Of a DNA stretch of 64,000 nt, positions 34,852-44,389 are shown one piece after another; the stretch's first letter is position 1, and each line of letters begins with the position of its first letter. This stretch comes from Williamsia limnetica (GTDB lineage Bacteria; Actinomycetota; Actinomycetes; Mycobacteriales; Mycobacteriaceae): the NCBI RefSeq assembly GCF_003217475.1, contig NZ_QJSP01000019.1, positions 1 to 64,000 on the forward strand, in the 5' to 3' direction. The notes below the pieces were generated by a model that was given only the letters and a program-made list of their open reading frames with translations, ran no database searches and was not told the DNA's origin. A program made the position numbers and the translations under genes.

Positions 34852-35487
34852 CTAATCGGCCGGCAGACCCGAGAACTCGATGACGGCGATCAAGTCGTCG
34901 AGAGCCTGGGACAACGCCTCGATCCGCGCGGGGGTGCCAGGAGCCGAGAGGATCTTCTGGCGGTCGGCGGGTCCGAGACCCAGGCGCACCGCAGTGCCGT
35001 ACACCTTGGCGTCCAAGGGCTCCTCAGCCTCCAACGGCTGAGTGAGCCGGTCTCCGACCTCGATGCCGCGCACGCGATCCAGCGTCGCAGCCAGTTGTCC
35101 GAGCCTGGCGATCACCGGGTTGAGTGCACCCGCAGAGGCAATGGGATCCGTGGTGGGCCACAGCTCGATCTCGGCCTGCGGGTAAGGATCATCGGGCAGC
35201 CATGAGTTGACCCGGAATCTGTCGGTGCCCACGCAGGTGAGGTGGAACCGCCCGTCGGGCCGAGGACTGCATTCTTCGATCTGCGCCAGCGTGCCGACAT
35301 CGACCCGCTCTTCGCCGCCACCCGTTTCCCGACCGCGGGAGATCAGCACCACCCCGAAAGAGTTGTGCCCGGTGTCGGAGGTGCAGTCCTCGAGCATCTG
35401 CACATACCGGGGTTCGAAGATCTGCAGATTCAGCGGTTCGCCGGGAAGCAACGTCATCCCGAGCGGAAACATCGGATGTGCGCTCAT
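34852..35487 (-). CDS. LON-substrate-binding (LAN) domain protein
   Basis: A 211-residue protein made of the N-terminal substrate-binding domain of Lon protease alone: MFPLGMTLLPGEPLNLQIFEPRYVQMLEDC (N-terminal strand-turn) with FGVVLISRG, GTLAQIEEC, FHLTCVGTDRFRV and YPQAEIELW. The C-terminal helices follow. No ATPase or protease domain is present. Stand-alone LAN proteins are common in actinobacteria; the role is not established. ATG 35485-35487 begins the domain. Confidence 0.82.
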   Translation of the reverse strand: MSAHPMFPLGMTLLPGEPLNLQIFEPRYVQMLEDCTSDTGHNSFGVVLISRGRETGGGEERVDVGTLAQIEECSPRPDGRFHLTCVGTDRFRVNSWLPDDPYPQAEIELWPTTDPIASAGALNPVIARLGQLAATLDRVRGIEVGDRLTQPLEAEEPLDAKVYGTAVRLGLGPADRQKILSAPGTPARIEALSQALDDLIAVIEFSGLPAD

Positions 35488-35540
35488 TGCACCAGCATGC
35501 CCGTCCCGGGCGAGTGCCAACCACCCGCCCGGCCGCAGGG

Positions 35541-36401
35541 TCAGGTCGGCAGGCGACCGAGCACCGCGCCGGCCCCGGCTGTCCGGACAGCCGCCACGCG
35601 CTGGAGTATCCGCGCGTATCGCGGCATCAGCTCCTCTGGGCGGTGATGCACGGCGTGGGTGATCCAGCTCGCGGCCTGCTCCGCGGTCAGCGCGGGAAGC
35701 GCGTTGTACTCGGCGGTCGGCGCAATCATCGGGGTGCGGATCAGCGGAAAGTAGATGGTGCTCACCGCGATCCCGTCTGCTCCCAGTTCGAGACCGATGC
35801 TGCGACCCACGATGCTCAACGCCGCCTTCGATCCCGCGTATGCCGAGAACTTCGGCATGGTGCCCGCGGGTACGCCCCAGGTGGAGACATTGACAATGTG
35901 CCCGCCGCCGCGCAGCTTCATCCCCGGCAGGAATCCGAGCATGAGTCCGACCGGGCCGAAGTAGTTCACTGCCATCGTGCGGCGATAGTCGTGCAGCCGG
36001 TCAACCGAGTCGATCGCCGAACGCCGGATGGAGCGGCCGGCGTTGTTGATGAGCACATCCGGAGTCCCGTGGGTCTCCAACACGGTCGCCACCAGACGAT
36101 CGACGTCGTCTTCGTCGGCCAGATCGGCGGGATATGCGGTCGCCGCGCCACCCCGGGCAACGATGGCGTCGCGCACACGTGAGAGCTCCGCTGCGCCGCG
36201 CGCGACGAGGATCAGCTCAGCTCCCTGCTCGGCGAGAGCCAGCGCGGCGGCCTCCCCCACGCCGGACGATGCGCCGGTAAGCACGATCTTCTTGCCGTCG
36301 ATCCTGTCGGGCGTCGAGGAGAATGGTCGATCGTTCAGCGAGATCGGCCGATCCAGGCCGAAGTGCGCGAGTCGAGCTCCGAGGCGGCGGGCGATGGTCA
36401 T
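35541..36401 (-). CDS. SDR-family oxidoreductase
   Basis: A 286-residue short-chain dehydrogenase. The cofactor motif TGASSGVGEAAALALAEQG is at about 42-60, INNAGRSIRRS (NAG) at about 117, WG of VSTWGVPAG near the Ser position, and YAGSKAALS (Tyr-Lys) at about 183. The N-terminus is extended by about 35 residues (RRLGARLAHFGLDRP), and the C-terminus has HRPEELMPRYARILQ. The pattern resembles mycobacterial membrane-associated reductases. Substrate unknown. Confidence 0.82.
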   Translation of the reverse strand: MTIARRLGARLAHFGLDRPISLNDRPFSSTPDRIDGKKIVLTGASSGVGEAAALALAEQGAELILVARGAAELSRVRDAIVARGGAATAYPADLADEDDVDRLVATVLETHGTPDVLINNAGRSIRRSAIDSVDRLHDYRRTMAVNYFGPVGLMLGFLPGMKLRGGGHIVNVSTWGVPAGTMPKFSAYAGSKAALSIVGRSIGLELGADGIAVSTIYFPLIRTPMIAPTAEYNALPALTAEQAASWITHAVHHRPEELMPRYARILQRVAAVRTAGAGAVLGRLPT

Positions 36402-36461
36402 GAGTGATCACCCTGGCACATCGACCGGACGTCGATGCAGGGCAACCTCGCGAGCAGCCGC

Positions 36462-37022
36462 CTACTTCGCGGCGGCGAACTGCGTGACCAGGGTCGAGCA
36501 GAAGGCCGGCAGATCTCCCGGGTTGCGGCTCGTGATCAGCGTGTTGGGGCCGCCGGCACAGACGACCACTTCGTGATCGGTCCAGGTGCCGCCGGCATTC
36601 GTGATGTCGGTCTTGATGCTGGGGAACGACGTCAACGTCCGGCCCGACACCACGCCGGCCTCGACGAGAGTCCACGGGGCGTGGCAGATCGCAGCCACCG
36701 GCTTGCCCTCGGTGAAGAAGTCGGCGATGAACTTCACCGCCGCCTCGTTGGTACGGAGGTTATCCGGATTCGCGACGCCGCCCGGGAGTATCAGTGCGTC
36801 GAAATCTGCGGCAGGTACGTCGGCGACAACCGCGTCTACTGGGAACGTGTCGGCCTTGTCGAGGTGGTCGAACGCCTGAATTTGGCCGGTCTCGGTGGAG
36901 ACCAGAGTTGGCTTGCCACCCGCTTTCTCCACCGCGGCCCACGGGTCGGTGAGCTCGACCTGCTCAACACCTTCGGTCGCCATCAGAAACGCGATTCGCT
37001 GTCCTTGGAGTTCGTTTGCCAT
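36462..37022 (-). CDS. DJ-1/PfpI family protein
   Basis: A 186-residue type-1 glutamine-amidotransferase-like protein: IAFLMATEGVEQVELTDPW at the N-terminus, FDALILPGGVANPDNLR (about 75-90), and the nucleophile elbow AAICHAPWTLVEAGVV with the reactive Cys at about 113. Most members are stress-induced glyoxalase III, deglycase or chaperone-like proteins; proteolytic activity is uncertain. ATG at 37020-37022 follows GGAGGG. It is divergent from the small zinc-ribbon gene, with a CRP-like palindrome in between. Confidence 0.83.
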   Translation of the reverse strand: MANELQGQRIAFLMATEGVEQVELTDPWAAVEKAGGKPTLVSTETGQIQAFDHLDKADTFPVDAVVADVPAADFDALILPGGVANPDNLRTNEAAVKFIADFFTEGKPVAAICHAPWTLVEAGVVSGRTLTSFPSIKTDITNAGGTWTDHEVVVCAGGPNTLITSRNPGDLPAFCSTLVTQFAAAK

Positions 37023-37119
37023 ACCGGGCAAATACCCTCCGTTGAAACCGAGCAAACGCCGGCCGGGCAGCGTCGCACTCGCAGAAGTCATTTAGTTGAC
37101 ACCAGCCCCAACCTCTGGA

Positions 37120-37135
37120 CGTGACCTGGGTCACA
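37120..37135. promoter_or_regulatory. CRP-like palindromic site between divergent genes
   Basis: CGTGACCTGGGTCACA fits the CRP consensus TGTGA-N6-TCACA at nine of ten specified positions. It has perfect 6-bp arms (GTGACC/GGTCAC). It lies 15 bp upstream of the zinc-ribbon gene start and about 100 bp upstream of the DJ-1/PfpI gene. Confidence 0.5.
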
Positions 37136-37150
37136 GTCCTATCGTGGGTC

Positions 37151-37315
37151 ATGGCTACCAAGACATACAGCAAACACGTCATTCACCACTGCCAGGACTG
37201 CGGCCAGTCGATGGAGGTTCAGGTCAAGGAATTCCGCACCTTCGGCGGCGATATTCACAAGACGAAGTCGGAACCGCACTGCATCAATCCGAAGTGCAGG
37301 AGTTACCAACACTAA
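37151..37315 (+). CDS. Small zinc-ribbon-like protein
   Basis: A 54-residue protein with two cysteine pairs, HHCQDCGQS (about 14-20) and HCINPKCRS (about 43-50), suggesting one zinc site. Between them is a short basic/aromatic beta-hairpin (EFRTFGGDIHKTKSEP). Function unknown. The composition and the precise Cys spacing support a real gene. ATG at 37151 follows the CRP-like site. It precedes the sigma factor gene by 75 bp in the same direction. Confidence 0.65.
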   Translation: MATKTYSKHVIHHCQDCGQSMEVQVKEFRTFGGDIHKTKSEPHCINPKCRSYQH

Positions 37316-37390
37316 GCAACATTCGGATAAGCAAAGTTATGGTTAGTAATCCTGTGTGACATGTAACAAATCTACGACCGGACCCTATAA

Positions 37391-37975
37391 GTGGATATGA
37401 CCGCGGAGTCAGCACACGACCCGAACTCGACAGTCGACTTCGCGAATTTGCTTGCCCGAGTTGCAAATAAGGACACTCAGGCGTTCCGAGAACTGCACGA
37501 CGCCACTCAATCCCGGCTGTTCGCCTTGATCTACAAGGTCGTTCGTGACGTCGGTTACGCAGAGGAAACGCTGCAGGAGGTCTATCTCGAGATCTGGTTG
37601 AAGGCAGACACTTATCGACCCGAATTGGGAAAGCCATTGTCGTGGCTGATGATGCTCTGCCATCGCCGCGCCGTCGACCGTGTGCGTTCCGAAGAAAGGC
37701 TGCGCCGCAAGACCGCTCTGCTGTCGATGATCTCGTGTGACGTGGACGCCGCTGGCGCCGACGAGCCCGTACTCCTGCGCGACGAATATCAGCGACTGGT
37801 CAGACACCTCAGCGCGCTCACCCACAGGCAGCGCCAGAGCATCAATCTCGTCTACTTCGCCGACCTCACCCAGCGCGAGGCCGCCAAACACCTGAACATT
37901 CTGGTGCCGGCGTTCAAGACACGGCTGCGCGACGGGGTCCTGCGCTTGCGGACGCAGATGCGCGCGGAGATCTGA
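37391..37975 (+). CDS. ECF-type RNA polymerase sigma factor, SigK-like
   Basis: The 194-residue protein has sigma region 2 (about 15-90: LLARVANKDTQAFRELHDATQ, AEETLQEVYLEIWLKADTY, LSWLMMLCHRRAVDRVR) and region 4 (about 130-190: LSALTHRQRQSINLVYFADLTQREAAKHLNI, KTRLRDGVLRLR). It is most like the SigK group of mycobacteria. The start is GTG 37391 or ATG 37397. No anti-sigma factor gene follows; the next gene is convergent and encodes a DUF1707 protein. Control must therefore be elsewhere or differ from the SigK-RskA pair. Confidence 0.85.
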   Translation: MDMTAESAHDPNSTVDFANLLARVANKDTQAFRELHDATQSRLFALIYKVVRDVGYAEETLQEVYLEIWLKADTYRPELGKPLSWLMMLCHRRAVDRVRSEERLRRKTALLSMISCDVDAAGADEPVLLRDEYQRLVRHLSALTHRQRQSINLVYFADLTQREAAKHLNILVPAFKTRLRDGVLRLRTQMRAEI

Positions 37976-37988
37976 AGCCATTTGCCGC

Positions 37989-38594
37989 TCACGCCCGTCT
38001 GATTGTCAGACCCGTCATCCACGAGATGGAGCCGGTGACGTTGATGACCGATCCACCGACCCGAACCGGGGCTCCAGCTTTGTCTTTGACGCTCGACCAC
38101 CGGGATCTGTCGAGCGTGGCGTAACGGATCTCTTGATCGTGGCCGACGCGCAGCTTGACCGTGCACGTCGACACCTGCAATTCCAGGTTGACCAACGGCC
38201 CCGGGAGCATTGCGCTCGTGAAGTCCAGGTCAATCGTCCCCATCGACCCCGTCACAAGGATATTGGCGGGCACCGACCAGCCACCTTTGCGGCGAACCGT
38301 CTCCCACTCCGCATCGAACGTCACCTGCTGCCCCACCGGGACCACCGCCCCGCCGACAGGTACCACCGCACCGGCAACAGGGGCCTCAGGGAACAGATGA
38401 CCGGCGACGGGCAGATTGTCCAGCACCACTCGTAGGTCGCCGCGCGTCTTGGCTGCGTAGACCGACTCCGACCGCTCCTCGAACTCGACTATCTCGAGGT
38501 AGCCACCGGAGAACGCATCGTTGAGCAGACCAATCGCCCGTTCGCGCTCTGGCGTCCCTACTCGTACTTGGTCGTCGGGGTAGTCCTGGGCCAT
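37989..38594 (-). CDS. DUF1707 domain protein
   Basis: A 201-residue protein. The DUF1707 domain lies at the N-terminus (about 10-55): VRVGTPERERAIGLLNDAFSGGYLEIVEFEERSESVYAAKTRGDL. A hydrophobic, Val/Pro-rich stretch follows (GAVVPVGGAVVPVGQ), then a beta-rich C-terminal domain with ILVTGSMGTIDLDFTSA and VNLELQVSTCTVKLRVG. Function unknown; DUF1707 proteins are common in actinobacteria. It converges on the sigma factor gene with 13 bp between stops. Confidence 0.75.
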   Translation of the reverse strand: MAQDYPDDQVRVGTPERERAIGLLNDAFSGGYLEIVEFEERSESVYAAKTRGDLRVVLDNLPVAGHLFPEAPVAGAVVPVGGAVVPVGQQVTFDAEWETVRRKGGWSVPANILVTGSMGTIDLDFTSAMLPGPLVNLELQVSTCTVKLRVGHDQEIRYATLDRSRWSSVKDKAGAPVRVGGSVINVTGSISWMTGLTIRRA

Positions 38595-38684
38595 GCCCTC
38601 CACTGTATGAGATCGGACATTCAGCAGTCCTGTCGTGATGGCGCGGCAAATCTCGCCCAGCCACACAAATACACACCGTTAGTT

Positions 38685-38714
38685 CATATGCACACGTTCA
38701 AACGTGTGCATATG
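38685..38714. promoter_or_regulatory. Perfect 30-bp palindrome (candidate operator)
   Basis: The arms CATATGCACACGTT (38685-38698) and AACGTGTGCATATG (38701-38714) are exactly complementary with a 2-bp spacer. It is 91 bp upstream of the DUF1707 gene start, and on the other side precedes the terminator of the tRNA gene. Confidence 0.6.
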
Positions 38715-38745
38715 ACTGATCAGTGTGTTTTTCTGCGACTCAGCC

Positions 38746-38780
38746 AAAAAACCGAGCCGCCCTGACGGGCGGCTCGGTTT
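38746..38780 (-). terminator. Rho-independent terminator of tRNA-Ala
   Basis: A perfect 14-bp GC-rich stem (38749-38762 with 38767-38780, loop TGAC) is followed on the minus strand by a run of T residues (38751-38746). It begins 8 bp past the 3' end of the tRNA. Confidence 0.9.
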
Positions 38781-38788
38781 CTCATGGG

Positions 38789-38861
38789 TGGAGCTAAGGG
38801 GACTCGAACCCCTGACCCCCACACTGCCAGTGTGGTGCGCTACCAGCTGCGCCATAGCCCC
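38789..38861 (-). tRNA. tRNA-Ala (anticodon GGC)
   Basis: On the minus strand the acceptor stem GGGGCTA pairs with TAGCTCC. The D arm is GCGCAGCTGGTAGCGC, the anticodon stem-loop CACACTGGCAGTGTG gives anticodon GGC, and the T arm is AGGGGTTCGAGTCCCCT. All four stems form. The 3' CCA is not encoded (discriminator A followed by CCC). Confidence 0.95.
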
Positions 38862-38963
38862 GTATTCGGTTTTCACACCCTGCCACGGCCACTTGCTCCG
38901 GCGCAGCGTGCTCGACCGAAATTACACCATCAGCGCGAGCGCGACCAAATCCGCTGTGCGTTC

Positions 38964-39710
38964 TCAGCTGTTGTTCGAGCCGATGAGGTCCGCGACCCAC
39001 TGAGGTCCCTGGGTCACCGCGACCTGCTTGCCGTCTTGCAGCACGCTGGGTGTGCCCACCTGGCCACCGGTGGCATTGGCCAACTCCGTCTGCGACTGCT
39101 CCGCCGAATCCTCGGCAGCGCGCACCTGGGTGCCGTCTGCGATGCACTGCTGGGTCGCGTCGCTTGCGCCGACGTCTTTCGCGAACCCGGCGAGCGCCGC
39201 GTTGTCGTGATCTTGGCCGCCTTCTTGAGGCTGCACCTGGAAGAGCTTCGAGTGGAACGCGAGTTGCACGTCCTGATTCTCACTGTCTGCAACGCACTTC
39301 ATGGCCCCCGCCGCACGGGAGCTGTATGTGCCCGACCCCGACTGCTTGTTCAGGAACGTGAGCATGTGGTACCTGACCTGCAGCTGACCGCTGTTGACGG
39401 CATCGGTGACCGCGGCGCCCGATGACTGCTCCAGGTTCCGGCACGCGGGGCACTGGAAGTCCTCGAACATGTCGATGGTGTGGGGTGCGGTGGCGCTGCC
39501 GACGGTGAAGGTCGATGACGTGGCGAGGACATCGGTGTCGGCCTCGCCGTTGCTCCGACTGTTGTTCCAGACGATCCCGCCGATCACCACCGCGGCGATC
39601 AGCACCACGGCCAGCCCGCCCAGCACATAGGTCATGGTGCTCGACTGTTTGCGCGGCTGATACTTCGACGTCGTCACCTTGGGTACAGATTGCTTCTTCT
39701 TGTTACTCAC
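38964..39710 (-). CDS. Membrane-anchored DsbA-like thioredoxin-fold protein
   Basis: The 248-residue protein has a basic N-terminus and one transmembrane helix (TYVLGGLAVVLIAAVVIGGIV, about 27-47). An extracytoplasmic thioredoxin-fold domain with the active site FEDFQCPACRNLE (about 80-92) follows. The cis-Pro region is GGQVGTPSVL near 220. It resembles DsbA/MdbA-type oxidases that form disulfides in exported actinobacterial proteins. The GTG at 39708-39710 has AGAGGAAAA upstream. Residues after the membrane helix hold two more cysteines (MKCVAD, TQQCIADG). Confidence 0.83.
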   Translation of the reverse strand: MSNKKKQSVPKVTTSKYQPRKQSSTMTYVLGGLAVVLIAAVVIGGIVWNNSRSNGEADTDVLATSSTFTVGSATAPHTIDMFEDFQCPACRNLEQSSGAAVTDAVNSGQLQVRYHMLTFLNKQSGSGTYSSRAAGAMKCVADSENQDVQLAFHSKLFQVQPQEGGQDHDNAALAGFAKDVGASDATQQCIADGTQVRAAEDSAEQSQTELANATGGQVGTPSVLQDGKQVAVTQGPQWVADLIGSNNS

Positions 39711-39844
39711 TGCTTTTCCTCTGGGACAATCTTCTTCACGACACCCGCGCGGACCGCAGGTCTGTTTCCCACCCGCATCAGCGTAACGACGAGTGCCTGA
39801 GAAGATTCTGAGCGCCGGTTTCGCTCCGCGGATACGATCGTTCG

Positions 39845-40624
39845 GTGCCAGCTCCCCTGCCCCCGGACGATCTGCCACCGGACCATCTGCCACCGGACGA
39901 GGAACCACATCCGCCCGACGAGGGCGTCGACGAAGTCGGCCACACCCATGCCAACGTCGCGGGCGGACGCCTGCGCGCTGCCACGTTCGGTGCGATGGAC
40001 GGGCTGGTGACAAATATCAGCCTGGTCGCGGGAGTCGGCGCGTCGGGAGCCTCCGGTCAGACCATCATCCTCAGCGGGATGTCCGGGTTGGTGGCCGGCG
40101 CGTTCTCGATGGCGCTGGGCGAGTTCACTTCGGTGACCACCCAGAATGAGCAGGTTGACGCCGAGGTGCTCGTCGAACGCCGAGAATTGGCGAGACACCC
40201 GAAAGCCGAGCTCGACGAGCTCATCGAACTGTTCGTCGACCTCGGCATGCGCGAAGAGACAGCGGCCGCCGCCGCCGCCGAGATCCACCTCGACAGCGAC
40301 AAAGCCGTCAACCTGCACCTGACCCATGAACTGGGACTCGATCCCGACGATCAGCCGTCGCCCATGGTGGCTGCGGTGTCGTCGTTCGTGATGTTCTCGC
40401 TCGGCGCGATCATCCCTCTGCTCACCTACCTGGCGGGGTTCGAATCCTTGACGGTTGCATTGCTTGTGGGCGCGGTCGGGTTGCTGCTGGCCGGCGGACT
40501 GGCTTCTCGCTTCACGAGCCAGCCGATCTGGAAGGGTGCACTGCGGCAGCTGGCCTTCGGCGCGATCGCCGCCGGCGCAACGTATTTCGTCGGCTATCTC
40601 ATCGGTGTCCCGGCGACGGGCTGA
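39845..40624 (+). CDS. VIT1/CCC1 family (Fe2+/Mn2+) transporter
   Basis: The 259-residue protein begins with an unusual Pro/Asp-rich stretch (PPDDLPPDHLPPDEEPHPPDE), then GRLRAATFGAMDGLVTNISLVAGV, the first-helix signature of the VIT1 family. GMSGLVAGAFSMALGEFTSV with metal-binding Met/Glu residues follows, a cytosolic acidic helix region (EELAR-like, 100-165) that would hold the metal-binding domain, and three more helices (MVAAVSSFVMFSLGAIIPLL, LLVGAVGLLLAGGLA, LAFGAIAAGATYFVGYLIG). It should export or store iron/manganese. GTG start 39845. Confidence 0.85.
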   Translation: MPAPLPPDDLPPDHLPPDEEPHPPDEGVDEVGHTHANVAGGRLRAATFGAMDGLVTNISLVAGVGASGASGQTIILSGMSGLVAGAFSMALGEFTSVTTQNEQVDAEVLVERRELARHPKAELDELIELFVDLGMREETAAAAAAEIHLDSDKAVNLHLTHELGLDPDDQPSPMVAAVSSFVMFSLGAIIPLLTYLAGFESLTVALLVGAVGLLLAGGLASRFTSQPIWKGALRQLAFGAIAAGATYFVGYLIGVPATG

Positions 40625-40639
40625 GACCGGCCCGCCGCG

Positions 40640-42283
<1,644 letters not shown>

Positions 42284-42532
42284 TGGTTTTCCTTCCGGTT
42301 GTCCCGTGCTCACCGCTGGGCGGCATCCACGGTCCTCGGCGACATTGACTGGACCACCTGAATTCTGCCATCGATCACTCTCCCCGTGTTGTCGGCGCCG
42401 AAATCGTCGCCGCAGTGAGGCGACCGCAATTCGACGGTCGCCCGATGCGGTCGCGGGTTACACTTCCACCCGAATCACCGCTCGCGTGTCCCGAGCGGGG
42501 GGACCCTTGGTCGGGGTGACGGAGAGTATTCG

Positions 42533-43738
42533 ATGCGTGTTCGTGGTCTGTTCGGTCGCCGGGTTCTGGGGAGTGTCGCAGCGGCGGCGCTCAGTGCCGC
42601 CGCGATCATCAGCTTCACCGCTGCACCCGTGGGCGCAGCTCCATATCTGCCGGCCGGCGACGGTGATCCGTTCTATGCCGCTCCGGCCGACCTCGCGTCT
42701 GCGGCCAACGGTCAGGTCCTCAAGGTCGCGCAGGCTGCGAGCCCCTTCCCCGGATCGACGGCACAGAAGATCCAGTTCCGGAGCACGAACTCCCAGGGCG
42801 AGCCGATCGCCGCGGTGACCACCGTGCTCGTGCCGAACGGTGGCGCCAGACACGACCTGCTCTCGTATCAGCCGTTCACAAACTCGCTCGGGCTGCAGTG
42901 CGCCCCGTCGCATCAGCTCTTCCGGGGCGGTCTGCAGGAGCAGCAGTTGATCGGCCTGGCGCTTGCCCGCGGCGTCGCGGTCAACGTTCCCGACCACCTG
43001 GGTCCGACCAGCGCCTACGGCGCGGCCCGCCTGGGCGGCACCATCACGCTGGATTCGATCCGGGCGGTGCAGTCCGAACCCGGCTTCCGGGTCGGTAAGG
43101 TCCGCACGGCCCTGGCGGGGTACTCCGGTGGAGCGATGGCCAGCGCATACGCGGCGGTACTCGCTCCGACGTATGCCCCCGAACTGAACCTTGTCGGGCT
43201 GTCGGCGGGTGGCACACCGGTCAACCTCGAAGCGATTGCCCGGACTCTCGGAGTCAATCCGAACCCGCTGTTCGGTCTGGGCTTCGCCGCATCGCTCGGC
43301 CTCGAACGCGAATATCCCAACGAGCTCGCACTGTCCGAGCAACTCAACCCACGCGGGGTCGCGTTGGCCAACCAGATCCGTAACAGTTGCACCCAGCAGA
43401 TCATCGACGCCGGGGCCAATCTGAAGATCGCAGACGTCGTCGGCGCCGGCAGCCTGTCCGATGACCAGGCGGGCGTCGACGCCCTCAATCGCAACAGCGT
43501 CCAGATGTTCCCGGGTGCTCCGAGGATCCCGGTGCTGCTCTACCAGGGTGCGAGCGACCAACTGACCCCCACCGCACGGGTTCAGGCGACCGCGGCCAAG
43601 TGGTGTCGCCAGGGCACGCGGGTGCAGACGATCATCGTGCCCGGTGACCACGGCTCCACCATCGCCACCGGGGTGCCGTTCGCGCTGAACTACATCAATG
43701 ACCGACTGTCGGGTGTGCCCGCGCCCAGCACATGCTGA
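42533..43738 (+). CDS. Secreted LIP-family lipase
   Basis: A 401-residue secreted triacylglycerol lipase. Signal peptide RVLGSVAAAALSAAAIISF to about residue 36, then the LIP domain with AGYSGGAMAS (nucleophile Ser at about 200), ATVVLVP-like AVTTVLVPNGG, and LLYQGASDQLTP with the acid. The catalytic His is in VPGDHGSTIA near 380. Two Cys pairs are possible (LQCAPS/NSCTQQ, KWCRQG/PSTC). The family is typical of mycolata. Its 3' end overlaps the next hydrolase gene by 7 bp, so the two are probably co-transcribed. Confidence 0.88.
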   Translation: MRVRGLFGRRVLGSVAAAALSAAAIISFTAAPVGAAPYLPAGDGDPFYAAPADLASAANGQVLKVAQAASPFPGSTAQKIQFRSTNSQGEPIAAVTTVLVPNGGARHDLLSYQPFTNSLGLQCAPSHQLFRGGLQEQQLIGLALARGVAVNVPDHLGPTSAYGAARLGGTITLDSIRAVQSEPGFRVGKVRTALAGYSGGAMASAYAAVLAPTYAPELNLVGLSAGGTPVNLEAIARTLGVNPNPLFGLGFAASLGLEREYPNELALSEQLNPRGVALANQIRNSCTQQIIDAGANLKIADVVGAGSLSDDQAGVDALNRNSVQMFPGAPRIPVLLYQGASDQLTPTARVQATAAKWCRQGTRVQTIIVPGDHGSTIATGVPFALNYINDRLSGVPAPSTC

Positions 43739-44316
43739 TACCCGGCCGAAAGCCACGCGCGTCGGTGCTGGTGCTGCCCGGCGGAACCGACTCCTCTCGC
43801 GAACCGTTCAGCCGGAAGCAGCCTGCGGCGTTGCGGATGTACCCGTTCACGCTGTCACTCAAGGCCATACCAGGTGTTGTCGTGCACCAGGCCGTCTACG
43901 AGTTGCACGGCTGGAACGGCGACGACGACAGCCCGATGGCGCCCGCCCAACGCGCCCTCGACGAACTGCTGCGTGCGCACCCCGATGCCCCGGTGATCCT
44001 GGTCGGTCATTCGATGGGTGGTCGGATTGCGGCCAGGCTCGCAGCGGACAAGCGCGTTGCCGGGGTGCTCGCACTCGCCCCCTGGTGGCAGCACGCCGAC
44101 TGGCGCTACATCAATGTGGGCGCGAAAGTGCTTGCCTTGCACGGGACCGCCGACACCCGGACATACCCGAAGCGCACCGCGAAGGGTATTGCCGAGTTGC
44201 AGGAAAACGGCGTCGACGCCGTCTTCGTTCCGATCGAAGATGGTAAGCACGCCATGCTCGACCATATCTGGACCTGGCAGTCGACGGCGGTCCGATTTGT
44301 CCGAAGTTTTTTGTGA
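43732..44316 (+). CDS. Alpha/beta hydrolase (serine hydrolase)
   Basis: A compact 194-residue hydrolase without a signal peptide: ASVLVLPGGTDSSREPF (oxyanion region), VILVGHSMGGRIAARLAADKRV (Ser at about 92), ALHGTADTRTYP (Asp at about 140) and EDGKHAMLDHIW (His at about 166). Substrate unknown. The overlap with the upstream secreted lipase suggests joint expression, perhaps one enzyme outside and one inside the cell. Confidence 0.82.
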   Translation: MLIPGRKPRASVLVLPGGTDSSREPFSRKQPAALRMYPFTLSLKAIPGVVVHQAVYELHGWNGDDDSPMAPAQRALDELLRAHPDAPVILVGHSMGGRIAARLAADKRVAGVLALAPWWQHADWRYINVGAKVLALHGTADTRTYPKRTAKGIAELQENGVDAVFVPIEDGKHAMLDHIWTWQSTAVRFVRSFL

Positions 44317-44389
44317 GACAACCACTTTCTTGGTTTTCTCACATCCAAATGCACAGCGAACGTACAGAATTGCCGACGACTCTTAGTTC

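Noticed and set aside
42458-43756. 432-residue minus-strand open frame
   Set aside because: It is antisense to the secreted lipase, which has signal peptide and active site; the mirror frame shows no domain.
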